Assembly: GCA_021778575.1 (NCBI GenBank)
Contig: JAJYCH010000312.1
Location: 1 to 6,113 of the forward strand
Origin: Planctomycetota bacterium
Lineage (GTDB): Bacteria; Planctomycetota; Planctomycetia; Isosphaerales; Isosphaeraceae
Length of the DNA: 6,113 nt
Direction: 5' to 3'
Part shown: one piece after another, positions 1 to 6,113 of the stretch
Layout: every line of letters starts with the position of its first letter
Numbering within the stretch: position 1 is the first letter of the stretch
Notes under the pieces: model-generated
What the model was told of the DNA's origin: nothing
The model's database searches: none
Seen by the model: only the letters and a program-made list of their open reading frames with translations
Made by a program: the position numbers and the translations under genes

Positions 1-1
1 C

Positions 2-271
2 GAGCTCGGCATCGACCTGGGTTCGGAGGAGGCGCTCAACGCCGCCTTTGCGCGTTTCAAGGATCTGGCCGACAAGAAGCACGAGATATTCGACGAGGAC
101 ATCCAGGCGATCGCCTCCGACGAGGCGGTGGTTGCCGCACCGGAGCATGGGTCCAGGACCAGATCACCGGGATTGCTGAATGCCCGGATCAAGTCTCTCG
201 CCAGCTTTTTGGGCATCAGCGCCGGATGGTCAGGATACGGGCCATCGGATGACTTCCGACCCCCAACGTGA
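2..271 (+). CDS. leuA: 2-isopropylmalate synthase, partial and truncated (no regulatory domain)
   Basis: The frame is open from the left edge to a TGA at 269-271. Only about the first 48 codons (to ~145) look like LeuA: they read [20 protein letters not shown] and then [20 protein letters not shown]. In the family, this stretch closes the catalytic part and leads into the C-terminal leucine-binding regulatory domain. LeuA condenses acetyl-CoA with 2-oxoisovalerate, the first step of leucine biosynthesis in the cytoplasm. Past ~145 the frame is antisense to a methyltransferase gene, so the last ~42 codons are not LeuA and the regulatory domain is missing. The product would be a LeuA ending in a foreign tail, possibly feedback-insensitive or non-functional. 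The start lies outside the window. Citramalate or homocitrate synthase is a less likely alternative. The LeuA-like identity is fairly sure; how the truncation arose is not. Confidence 0.72.
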   Translation, partial: ELGIDLGSEEALNAAFARFKDLADKKHEIFDEDIQAIASDEAVVAAPEHGSRTRSPGLLNARIKSLASFLGISAGWSGYGPSDDFRPPT

Positions 272-804
272 TAAAGCCAGGTGTCCCCCCTGATCCCATA
301 TTCGCCGATAACTCCACAGAAACTGGCCGAATACCGTCCGTCAACTTCTCGAAAATTGTGCCTCTGATAGAAATTGCCAGCCGTGGAATTTCTCCTGTCA
401 CGCAGCAAATTGATGGTGTTGGGCCTTCCCTTAGACAGCACGGAGACCTGACTGACCTGGCGGTAGAATCTCCGAGGCGTGCGTCGAAACGACCATTTCA
501 GGGCGTAGATCGTCTGGTAGATCCGGAACCCGAGATCCAAGAAATGCAGCCTTTGGCGGGCAGACGTGGCGGTCTCCGAGCCGTCCCGGATCTGGTCCTG
601 ATACTCCCAGCACACGATCCCACCCGGAGAAGTCACCCTCCAAAGTTCGTCAGCGACCTTCCCCCAGTCGAATTCATGTCCCCCAAAGTTTCTGGCATCA
701 TCCCATGGAGGCGAAGTCACCGTCAGGGGGACCGAGGCCGGGGGCAATGCCCGCAGCCCGGTCAGAGCGTCAGTGCAATACAGCCTGTTGATGTGGTTGC
801 TCAA
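124..804 (-). CDS. Beta-class DNA methyltransferase (probably N4-cytosine), 3' truncated
   Basis: Read from 804 leftwards, this encodes a site-specific DNA methyltransferase using S-adenosylmethionine. Catalytic motif IV is TSPPW at residues 30-34, near the N terminus. SAM-binding motif I is DPCSG at residues 218-222, just after a segment reading [20 protein letters not shown]. Motif IV before motif I is the beta-class order, and S-P-P-Y/W is typical of N4-cytosine methylation, while D/N-P-P-Y/F marks N6-adenine. No ATG fits. The TTG at 804-802 overlaps the TGA of the upstream gene (TTGA), so translation is probably coupled. A few residues after motif I, similarity ends in the antisense of leuA, and the frame stays open to the window edge, so the C-terminal end is lost. 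No restriction nuclease is visible, so this could be a solitary phage or element methylase or half of a restriction-modification system. Class and identity are well supported; base specificity is inferred. Confidence 0.8.
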
Positions 805-1463
805 GCGGCCACCGCCTTTCGGAGTTCGAGATCACCACGGAGCCGGTCCACGGTCTCGGCGATCTCGTCGAGCAACTCCAAGCAGGCGGAGTCGATCCCC
901 GCTCGCTCGGCAGCCGTCAGGAGAGATCCGACCCGACCGAGATATTCAGCGGCGTGAACCCCCGAGGGCGATTCGGAAGGAGCCATAAGCCGTTCGGCCA
1001 AGGACGAAGCCCCAGGGGATCGGGTCTCGATCTCGGCCTTGGTCGGGGCGATGGGTGCAGGTGCGGGGGCTGCCTTCATCGAAGGCCGAGCCACCACGGG
1101 TTTAGGGGCGATCACATCCAGGGCGATCTTCGCCTCGGTGATCGTCATCCCATCGAGCAAGGACAGGTCTTCGAGCGACCCAACCCGTTCGAAGAACTTG
1201 ATCGCCTGGAATGCAGAAGTGTTGCTATAGGGCTGCTTGGAAAGCCACTGCAACCACTTCTTGCCCTCGCCCTTCTTGAGGGCACGGATCAGGGACAGGG
1301 CCTCGCCGAACAAGTAGAGTTCTTCAAGCGTCTGCTTAGCCATTCGGCGGAGTCCGTCGGCTCGAACTGCTGCGTAATTCGTGAGGTCTTCCAGGGTCCA
1401 GTCCTGCTTGGGCCGGTCGGTCATCTGGGCGATGGGGGCGGTGATCTTCGTGCCAGTTTTCAT
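801..1463 (-). CDS. DUF3102-like accessory protein, unknown function
   Basis: This 220-residue protein has three visible parts. Residues ~25-115 are helical, with a central KKGEGKKWLQWL stretch (63-74) followed by a segment resembling a winged or helix-turn-helix fold (SNTSAFQAIKFFERV). That layout resembles DUF3102-type proteins of phages and plasmids. Residues ~119-150 are a Pro/Ala-rich flexible linker. The C-terminal ~60 residues form a second helical region. No catalytic motif is seen. The ATG at 1463-1461 has a GGAG Shine-Dalgarno (complement of 1472-1475) eight to nine bases upstream. The TGA overlaps the TTG of the methyltransferase, making a two-gene operon, so a DNA-related role beside the methylase is plausible but inferred. 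The gene is very likely real; the family assignment comes from pattern memory only. Confidence 0.72.
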   Translation of the reverse strand: MKTGTKITAPIAQMTDRPKQDWTLEDLTNYAAVRADGLRRMAKQTLEELYLFGEALSLIRALKKGEGKKWLQWLSKQPYSNTSAFQAIKFFERVGSLEDLSLLDGMTITEAKIALDVIAPKPVVARPSMKAAPAPAPIAPTKAEIETRSPGASSLAERLMAPSESPSGVHAAEYLGRVGSLLTAAERAGIDSACLELLDEIAETVDRLRGDLELRKAVAA

Positions 1464-1480
1464 CGTTGCGTCTCCGTGTT

Positions 1481-1500
1481 AGGGTGGTTCCTACAACCCT
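1481..1500. promoter_or_regulatory. Palindromic operator candidate in divergent intergenic region
   Basis: The arms AGGGTGGT and ACAACCCT flank a TCCT centre: 8-base arms with one mismatch. The palindrome lies in the 53-base gap between the divergent minus-strand operon (ATG at 1463) and the plus-strand HTH gene (ATG at 1517). The size and place suit a dimeric HTH repressor acting on both promoters, most simply the XRE-like neighbour. No convincing sigma70 boxes could be recognised around it. Confidence 0.45.
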
Positions 1501-1516
1501 CATGGAGCCGTCCAGG

Positions 1517-2524
1517 ATGCCGCACAAAAAACGCACACGGATCTCAGCCTCCAATCCTGCGAGATCCGTAAGGCAACGGAACTTCGCCCGCAACATCAGT
1601 CGGGCTATACAGATAGAAGGTTGGACGACTGCGGAAGCGGCGGAAAAGTGGGGCGTGAAGGATTGTTGGGTGAGGAGAGCCAAGACGGCCGGTATCTTGT
1701 TCAAGAAGTCACATCCCTCGGCAGAAAAGATCGCTGCCTATTACGGCTGCGATGCCGCCCTTCTCTGGGCCACCGAGTTCACATCGGTGTCGTTGCAGAA
1801 GTCCTGGACCGAGCCCCCCATCGTCGAGAAGTTCCGGGTGGTCCTGGCCCATTACTCGGGGCAGTCCAAGCCCGACCGTCTGAGGTTCATCATCGAAGCC
1901 CTCGGAGAATACTACTCCTTCATCAAGGACGGCAAAGATCCGGAAGAGTTCTACATTGCGGATATCACCGACCGGCTAAAGTCCGCCGAGGGAAGTCAGG
2001 CCGCCACGGTGAGTCTGCTGGTACGGGCCATCCAGGACGTGTCCCGGTCGTGCGGCGAGGAGATCAGCGACGTTGCCGCCGTGGACCTCGCCGAGCATTA
2101 CTGCTCATCGTTCATGGACCTCCTCCCACCGATCTCCGAGATGGAGGGCTACTTATTGGGTTGCGGAGTCGCCCTCAAGCATTATCGGGAGACTTACTTG
2201 AAGTGGTATGCCGAGGCGGGCTTGGTCGATGTCGAACTGGCGTTACCGGACGTTAAATCGCTGGCCCACCAGGCTCGGGACCAGCAGGTCAGGGACTCGG
2301 ACGGCCTGCTGAAACTGCTGGCTTCTGAGTGGCAGCGGGTTTATTGTAAACGCAACAAACTGAGCCGAGCGGAGCTAGAGGTCTTCTTTGCCCGAATCAT
2401 CAATTCGACCCCCGACCAAGGCGAGAAGCCGTGGTATCTGTTCGACGACGACGAACTGCTCAACGACGAAGAACTTCTGGCTGAGGAGATCGAGGAGTTG
2501 CGGGCCAATGGGCTTAGACCCTGA
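1517..2524 (+). CDS. XRE-like helix-turn-helix protein with long unknown C-terminal domain
   Basis: The 335-residue product begins with a basic tail (residues 1-21), then a helix-turn-helix region at about 22-85. This includes TTAEAAEKWGVKDCWVRRAK as the probable HTH core and a closing IAAYYGCDAALLW segment like the end of XRE/Cro-type domains. The remaining ~250 residues are mostly helical and unrecognised, ending in a very acidic stretch (DDDELLNDEELLAEEIEEL). I chose the ATG at 1517 because GGAG at 1504-1507 sits nine bases upstream. Earlier in-frame starts at 1466 and 1502 lack a good ribosome site, and the 1466 start would put the palindrome inside the gene. It is divergent from the DUF3102-like/methyltransferase operon and could regulate it. 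A bare XRE repressor would be ~70-120 residues, so the large C-terminal domain implies another activity or ligand sensing. No enzyme motif is visible. Confidence 0.78.
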   Translation: MPHKKRTRISASNPARSVRQRNFARNISRAIQIEGWTTAEAAEKWGVKDCWVRRAKTAGILFKKSHPSAEKIAAYYGCDAALLWATEFTSVSLQKSWTEPPIVEKFRVVLAHYSGQSKPDRLRFIIEALGEYYSFIKDGKDPEEFYIADITDRLKSAEGSQAATVSLLVRAIQDVSRSCGEEISDVAAVDLAEHYCSSFMDLLPPISEMEGYLLGCGVALKHYRETYLKWYAEAGLVDVELALPDVKSLAHQARDQQVRDSDGLLKLLASEWQRVYCKRNKLSRAELEVFFARIINSTPDQGEKPWYLFDDDELLNDEELLAEEIEELRANGLRP

Positions 2525-2545
2525 GAAGTAGAGGAGGGCGGGAAA

Positions 2546-2695
2546 GTGGCGAGTGACAGGCAGCCGAAGCCCCGGCGCAACATCAAGGCCCTCGAATTGA
2601 CTTCTCGGTCACTCACGAGGGCCTTCGCCTTGGATCATTCCCGCCAATGCACAGCCTTGTCAAAGTCGCCTGACTCAACACAAGCGAATGCATGA
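2546..2695 (+). CDS. Possible small ORF or 5' remnant of a truncated gene
   Basis: A GTG at 2546 opens a 49-codon frame ending with TGA at 2693-2695. AGGAGG at 2532-2537 lies eight bases upstream, the best ribosome site in the window, 22 bases after the HTH gene stop. The start of the product reads MASDRQPKPRRNIKALELTS. About 24 of the first 29 codons end in G or C; after ~2632 this drops to about half, as if coding sequence ends there and unrelated DNA supplies the stop. It may be the start of a gene cut off by deletion, or chance. The hairpin at 2585-2625 lies inside it, which argues against a well-expressed protein. No family is recognised. Confidence 0.28.
   Translation: MASDRQPKPRRNIKALELTSRSLTRAFALDHSRQCTALSKSPDSTQANA
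2585..2625. terminator. Hairpin with perfect 10-bp arms, terminator candidate downstream of HTH gene
   Basis: AAGGCCCTCG (2585-2594) and CGAGGGCCTT (2616-2625) are perfect reverse complements around a 21-base loop. No T-run follows on either strand, so it is at best a weak factor-independent terminator. GAGTGAC at 2551-2557 can also pair with GTCACTC at 2608-2614, giving a competing fold. Confidence 0.35.
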
Positions 2696-2710
2696 CTGCA
2701 TGACTGCATG
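2689..2710. repeat. Short tandem repeat, 8-base unit TGCATGAC x ~2.75
   Basis: Two exact TGCATGAC units (2689-2696, 2697-2704) are followed by TGCATG (2705-2710). The tract lies in non-coding DNA between the small ORF and the strong terminator. It is too short to be a CRISPR or a satellite and may be a slippage tract at an old junction. Confidence 0.6.
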
Positions 2711-2734
2711 GATGATCCGGATTTCCCGAAACAA

Positions 2735-2781
2735 GAGAGGCCCGGCTGGATCTCTGGAGATCGAGCCGAGCCTCTCGTTTT
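2735..2781 (+). terminator. Strong rho-independent terminator
   Basis: The arms GAGAGGCCCGGCT (2735-2747) and AGCCGAGCCTCTC (2764-2776) pair with one mismatch. The inner GATCTC/GAGATC (2749-2762) extends the stem almost to a 2-base loop. CGTTTT follows (T-run 2778-2781) on the plus strand. On the minus strand the stem is followed by a looser TTGTTT, so it could also stop readthrough from tRNA-Val. The nearest complete plus-strand gene ends 210 bases upstream, so the gene it originally served may have been lost. Confidence 0.7.
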
Positions 2782-2791
2782 GTGGAAGGAA

Positions 2792-2850
2792 TTGTCACCC
2801 CGGTTTGTCACCAGAGCAAAATCTCCCGATTGTCACCCGGAGTTGTCGTC
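2792..2850. repeat. TTGTCACC direct-repeat cluster, possible IS end remnant or iteron-like array
   Basis: TTGTCACC occurs exactly at 2792-2799, 2805-2812 and 2830-2837, with a decayed copy TTGTCGTC at 2843-2850. Start-to-start steps are 13, 25 and 13 bases. Read on the minus strand these are GGTGACAA motifs. Clustered GGTGACA-type repeats occur at the ends of some IS21/IS481-like elements with DDE integrase-type transposases, which is the most likely reading. No transposase gene is present. An iteron or regulator-binding array is the alternative. Confidence 0.45.
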
Positions 2851-2880
2851 CTAAACCCTTGCAGTTTCAGGACTTCCGAG

Positions 2881-2954
2881 TGGGCGATGCAGGACTTGAA
2901 CCTGCGACCCCCAGCGTGTCGAGCTGGTGCTCTAGCCAACTGAGCTAATCGCCC
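2881..2954 (-). tRNA. tRNA-Val (anticodon GAC)
   Basis: The minus strand folds into a complete cloverleaf of 74 bases including discriminator A73. The acceptor is GGGCGAT/ATCGCCC, the D-arm GCTC/GAGC, the anticodon stem CCAGC/GCTGG around loop TCGACAC, and the T-arm GCAGG/CCTGC with loop TTCAAGT. Loop positions 34-36 are GAC, reading valine codons GUC and GUU. All stems pair perfectly, so it looks functional. Position 33, almost always U, is C here. CCA is not encoded and must be added enzymatically. The gene is flanked on both sides by mobile-element debris. Confidence 0.93.
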
Positions 2955-2965
2955 TGTCGAGAGTT

Positions 2966-2994
2966 AATATCGTCGATCCGCTCCGCCACGTCAA
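2966..2994 (-). promoter_or_regulatory. Promoter of tRNA-Val
   Basis: On the minus strand a -35 box TTGACG (2994-2989) and a -10 box GATATT (2971-2966) are separated by 17 bases. The -10 ends 11 bases before the tRNA 5' end, placing transcription start about 4-5 bases upstream of the mature tRNA. Match to sigma70 consensus is 5/6 and 4/6. Confidence 0.55.
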
Positions 2995-3027
2995 GTTCAG
3001 TTTTTTGAATGGGGTGCAGGACCTTGC

Positions 3028-3459
3028 AATGTGGCGTTCCTGGCAGTGCTCATGGAATCCAAAGTTCCCTTCGAGGCCTGTGACCAGCCGAATTTGAACG
3101 CCCTGACCTCCCCGTTCTTGCGGTCGTGGCGGAAGACGAGGCCAAGCGGACCAGCGATCGGACGAAGGCGGCTTTGGCGGCATTCATAGTAGTAGGGGGG
3201 TAAGTTGGGAACGGACAATCTGACAGACGAGGGACGGGCGAATGGAACGACCGAGGTCGATCGAGTTCAGATCAAGCAAGCCGTCGCCGAGTATGCCGAC
3301 TTGCTTCAGACCATTCAGGCCATGATGGGCGAAGGGATAATCCTCCGTGCCATCGCATAGCAATTGAATAGCGAAGGACATACGACCCGGAAAGGAACGG
3401 CATGGTCGCAAGTTCTGGTCGAGAGGGATCTCGACCGGGCAGAGTGGAGGGATTTTTAG
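3028..3459 (+). pseudogene. Serine recombinase (resolvase/invertase family) pseudogene
   Basis: Three fragments in two frames reconstruct the latter two-thirds of a serine recombinase. Fragment A (3028-~3105) reads NVAFLAVLMESKVPFEACDQ and fits the end of the catalytic domain. After a frameshift near 3105-3109, fragment B (to ~3182) reads LAVVAEDEAKRTSDRTKAAL, matching the long E-helix region. After a second frameshift near 3183-3196, fragment C reads GGKLGTDNLTDEGRA and then a C-terminal DNA-binding HTH region: GIILRAIA, stop TAG (3358-3360), QLNSEGHTTRKGTAWSQVLV, ending at TAG 3457-3459. The N-terminal part carrying the nucleophilic serine is absent; the sequence upstream is the tRNA-Val promoter. 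It is a dead relic of a recombinase that once cut and rejoined DNA for a mobile element or inversion switch. The family call is solid, the subfamily open. Confidence 0.8.
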
Positions 3460-3498
3460 GGTCTGTAAAAAAGGGAGAAGCTGAACAGAATAGTACCC

Positions 3499-3519
3499 CG
3501 GTTTTGATGCGTCAAACCG
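3499..3519. other. Small hairpin downstream of tRNA-Gln
   Basis: CGGTTTTGA and TCAAACCG pair with one bulged T around a TGCG loop. It sits 24 bases beyond the 3' end of tRNA-Gln on the minus strand. A run of six T immediately after the tRNA (complement of 3537-3542) is the more likely termination signal, so the role of this hairpin is unclear. Confidence 0.3.
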
Positions 3520-3542
3520 TTGTGACCAAAGAACTTAAAAAA

Positions 3543-3613
3543 CTGGGGATCTAGGATTCGAACCTAGACTAACTGCTCCAGAGGCAGTCGTGCTACCGTT
3601 ACACCAATCCCCA
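3543..3613 (-). tRNA. tRNA-Gln (anticodon CTG)
   Basis: The minus strand gives a 71-base cloverleaf. The acceptor is TGGGGAT/ATCCCCA with discriminator G, the D-arm GTGT/GCAC, the anticodon stem ACTGC/GCAGT with loop CTCTGGA, and the T-arm CTAGG/CCTAG with loop TTCGAAT. Loop positions 34-36 are CTG, reading CAG (glutamine), and position 33 is the usual U. The U1 start and G73 are usual in glutamine tRNAs. CCA is not encoded. A TTTTTT run follows directly on the minus strand and probably ends the transcript. Confidence 0.95.
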
Positions 3614-3676
3614 AGTACGTCGGACCGGGCCAGCTCAGTTTAACGAAACCAAGCAGTCAGCACCACAACGAAACAG

Positions 3677-3705
3677 GTTATACCAGCCACCCGGACTGGA
3701 TTCAA
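3677..3705 (-). promoter_or_regulatory. Promoter of tRNA-Gln
   Basis: On the minus strand the -35 TTGAAT (3705-3700) and -10 TATAAC (3682-3677) are 17 bases apart, matching sigma70 consensus 4/6 and 5/6. Predicted transcription start is near 3670, giving a 5' leader of about 55 bases before the tRNA that would be removed by RNase P. Confidence 0.6.
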
Positions 3706-3772
3706 GATCGGGTTATCCGACAAAACTGATTGCGATGGTCGATTTCCCGGACGAGAGACCAGGCCATCGGTT

Positions 3773-4129
3773 TCATGCCGCAGAACGGACTGGCGTCGAC
3801 GAGTGCAGGAAACGCTGATATTCGGGCTGGCTCTCGAGTTCTTCGAACGAATGGGCCGATTCAAGCAGTTCGCGAACCTGTTCGAGATCAAGGCGATGAC
3901 TCTCGTCGTCGTAATCTGCTTCGTCGAGCATGACTTCCACGCTGGTGAGTGCGGCATCTCGTGCCGCCTCGAATGTTTCGTAACGATCGAAGAGATCGGG
4001 GTCGTACCGGCCTTCCGGGTCGGCGAGGACCAGGTCAACCGCATCAATGGAGAGCTGGACGAACGGACGAGTGAGCGGATTCATGAAAATTTTCCCTACG
4101 GTTGCGAATGCCTGGTGATCAAACGTCAT
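3773..4129 (-). CDS. Small acidic protein of unknown function
   Basis: The 118-residue frame encodes a strongly acidic, helix-rich soluble protein. It has no signal peptide or membrane segment. Acidic clusters follow a repeated D/E-rich pattern ([40 protein letters not shown]), ending with SHSFEEL-like and SQPEYQRFL segments. I recognise no family. The ATG at 4129 has only a close purine run (GAGGGGGA) before it. The in-frame ATG at 4084, giving a 103-residue MNPLTRPF start, has AGGG nine bases upstream and is a real alternative. The gene is divergent from clpX with a ~200-base gap. That gap and the coherent composition suggest it is real, but antisense shadow coding cannot be fully excluded. 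Confidence 0.6.
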   Translation of the reverse strand: MTFDHQAFATVGKIFMNPLTRPFVQLSIDAVDLVLADPEGRYDPDLFDRYETFEAARDAALTSVEVMLDEADYDDESHRLDLEQVRELLESAHSFEELESQPEYQRFLHSSTPVRSAA

Positions 4130-4252
4130 TCCCCCTCTACGACGTCCAGGGATGCTCGGTTCATGGGAAATGGACGAGTTCTTTCCGGTGGGAACAAGAA
4201 ATTCGGGGAGCCTTCATGCCGCCTACTTGGTAGAACCGATCGCTTCCCTGGA

Positions 4253-4288
4253 TTGTAGAACTGAAGAATGTTCTCTATCTTGGAGAAC
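4253..4288 (+). promoter_or_regulatory. Candidate clpX promoter with overlapping palindrome
   Basis: A -35-like TTGTAG (4253-4258) and a -10-like TATCTT (4276-4281) are spaced by 17 bases, about 50 bases before the chosen clpX start. The palindrome GTTCTC-N7-GAGAAC (4270-4288) exactly covers the -10 box, as an operator would. Each box matches consensus only moderately (3/6 and 4/6), so this is a candidate. Confidence 0.35.
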
Positions 4289-4331
4289 GAATGGTCCACG
4301 GCAATCTGATTTCGATCCCGCGGCGAGGGGA

Positions 4332-5636
<1,305 letters not shown>

Positions 5637-5652
5637 CGGTGGTTGGATCGGG

Positions 5653-5692
5653 AAAAAGGGCGTCGTGGACCAGATTCTGGTTCACGACGCCC
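5653..5692 (-). terminator. Terminator between convergent clpX and thioredoxin genes
   Basis: A 16-bp stem (5658-5673 with 5677-5692, one G-U wobble) closes a 3-base ATT loop. On the minus strand it is followed by five T (complement of 5653-5657), which makes it a good factor-independent terminator for the thioredoxin gene. The plus strand has no T-run, but the stem lies 22 bases after the clpX stop and may also end or protect that transcript. Confidence 0.8.
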
Positions 5693-5705
5693 GTCGGCTC
5701 AGGGT

Positions 5706-6113
5706 TTAGGGCTTGGCTTCGACCTTCTTCGATTTCTCGGCCTTTTCGAGCAATTCGGGGATCAGCTTCTCGAGCTTGCCTCGGGCATCCATGGTGGCGA
5801 GGTTGCCGTCGGCGTCAACCGCGAACACGGTCGGGATGGCGTTGATCCCCCAGGTCGTGGCGAATTCGCTGACCGAACCATCGGCCTGATAGTACTGGGG
5901 CCATTCGATCTTGTTCTTCTCGACAAACGACTTGAGAGCGTCATAGCCGCCCTGGTCCTTCGCCGAGTCGAGACTGACGCCGATGAACTCGACGCCCTTG
6001 TCTTTGTATTCCGCGTACAGCTTCTTCATGTTGGGCATCTCGGCGACGCACGGACCGCACCAGGTCGCCCAGAAGTCAATGATCACGACCTTGCCCTTCA
6101 AGGTCGCCATCGA
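5706..6113 (-). CDS. TlpA/ResA-family thioredoxin-like protein, C-terminal part
   Basis: The frame runs off the right edge, so the N terminus is missing. The ATG at 6110 sits inside the usual MATLKGKVV run-in before the active site and is probably not the start. Counted from that ATG, the fragment has the FWATWCGPC active site (redox cysteines 18 and 21), an aliphatic beta-strand EFIGVSLD at ~41-48, and the cis-proline in AIPTVF (P93). A Lys/Glu-rich tail ends at the TAA. TlpA/ResA proteins are usually exported and reduce disulfides, for example in cytochrome c maturation. Planctomycetes carry many, often with extra N-terminal domains, and a signal peptide or anchor would lie outside the window. 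The partner substrate cannot be told from here. Confidence 0.92.
   Translation of the reverse strand, partial: SMATLKGKVVIIDFWATWCGPCVAEMPNMKKLYAEYKDKGVEFIGVSLDSAKDQGGYDALKSFVEKNKIEWPQYYQADGSVSEFATTWGINAIPTVFAVDADGNLATMDARGKLEKLIPELLEKAEKSKKVEAKP

Noticed and set aside
268..957. A 229-codon plus-strand open frame
   Set aside because: It is antisense to the methyltransferase and the end of the DUF3102-like gene, which carry recognisable motifs. Its translation is low-complexity Arg/Ser/Pro-rich, as expected from GC-rich shadow coding.
954..1571. A 205-codon plus-strand open frame
   Set aside because: It is the shadow of the DUF3102-like gene and crosses the divergent control region; the Gly/Arg-rich translation is not protein-like.
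2689..2850. Short repeats as a CRISPR array
   Set aside because: Repeat units are 8 bases with no 25-40 base spacers and no cas genes.
2868..2897. Repeat of CAGGACTT just outside and inside the tRNA-Val 3' end, as an attachment-site duplication
   Set aside because: It is only eight bases, and the copies are 22 bases apart. No longer copy of the tRNA 3' end was found elsewhere in the window, so there is no support for a tRNA-integrated element with both att sites.
3733..3769. Possible terminator for the small acidic gene (CGATGG/CCATCG)
   Set aside because: There are only six paired bases around a long loop, and the minus-strand TTTT is 8 bases away; too weak to list.
4152..4331. ClpX starting at the upstream ATG 4152 with a 60-residue extension
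   Set aside because: The extension has no ClpX similarity and overlaps the promoter candidate. The GTG at 4332 has a ribosome site and gives the usual family length.

Overview
The window looks like a piece of chromosome from a moderately GC-rich planctomycete-type bacterium, possibly an Isosphaeraceae relative. This assignment is an inference from protein style (ClpX, a TlpA-family thioredoxin, a LeuA tail) and from sparse gene packing with isolated tRNA genes. No marker in the window proves it.

Left part (1-2524) is an accessory module joined to a broken housekeeping gene. The first ~145 bases are the end of the catalytic region of 2-isopropylmalate synthase (leuA), reading rightwards. Its homology stops abruptly at about 120-150. 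The opposite strand there becomes the truncated C-terminal end of a beta-class DNA methyltransferase with an SPPW motif, as in N4-cytosine enzymes. The methyltransferase starts with a TTG that overlaps the stop codon of a 220-residue DUF3102-like protein, so the two form a minus-strand operon. Divergent from this operon, across a 53-base gap holding a near-perfect palindrome, is a 335-residue protein with an XRE-like N-terminal helix-turn-helix. It is the obvious candidate to regulate both directions. No nuclease or integrase gene is visible.

Middle part (2525-3620) is a scrap yard around two tRNA genes. It holds a possible decayed small ORF with a very good Shine-Dalgarno sequence, perfect-arm hairpins, a short tandem repeat and a strong long-stem terminator. 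After these come a set of TTGTCACC repeats that may be the end of a lost insertion sequence, tRNA-Val(GAC) with an unusual C at position 33, a serine-recombinase pseudogene with two frameshifts and an in-frame stop, and tRNA-Gln(CTG). Both tRNAs are on the minus strand and each has a readable sigma70-type promoter.

Right part (3620-6113) is core-like. It contains a small acidic protein of unknown function (minus), a complete clpX (plus) and the C-terminal part of a TlpA/ResA-type thioredoxin (minus). ClpX has its zinc finger, Walker motifs, pore loops and the IGFG ClpP-docking loop. A 16-bp hairpin separates the convergent clpX and thioredoxin genes.

The most interesting items are the leuA/methyltransferase junction, the XRE / DUF3102-like / methyltransferase module, the C33 tRNA-Val and the recombinase wreck beside it.
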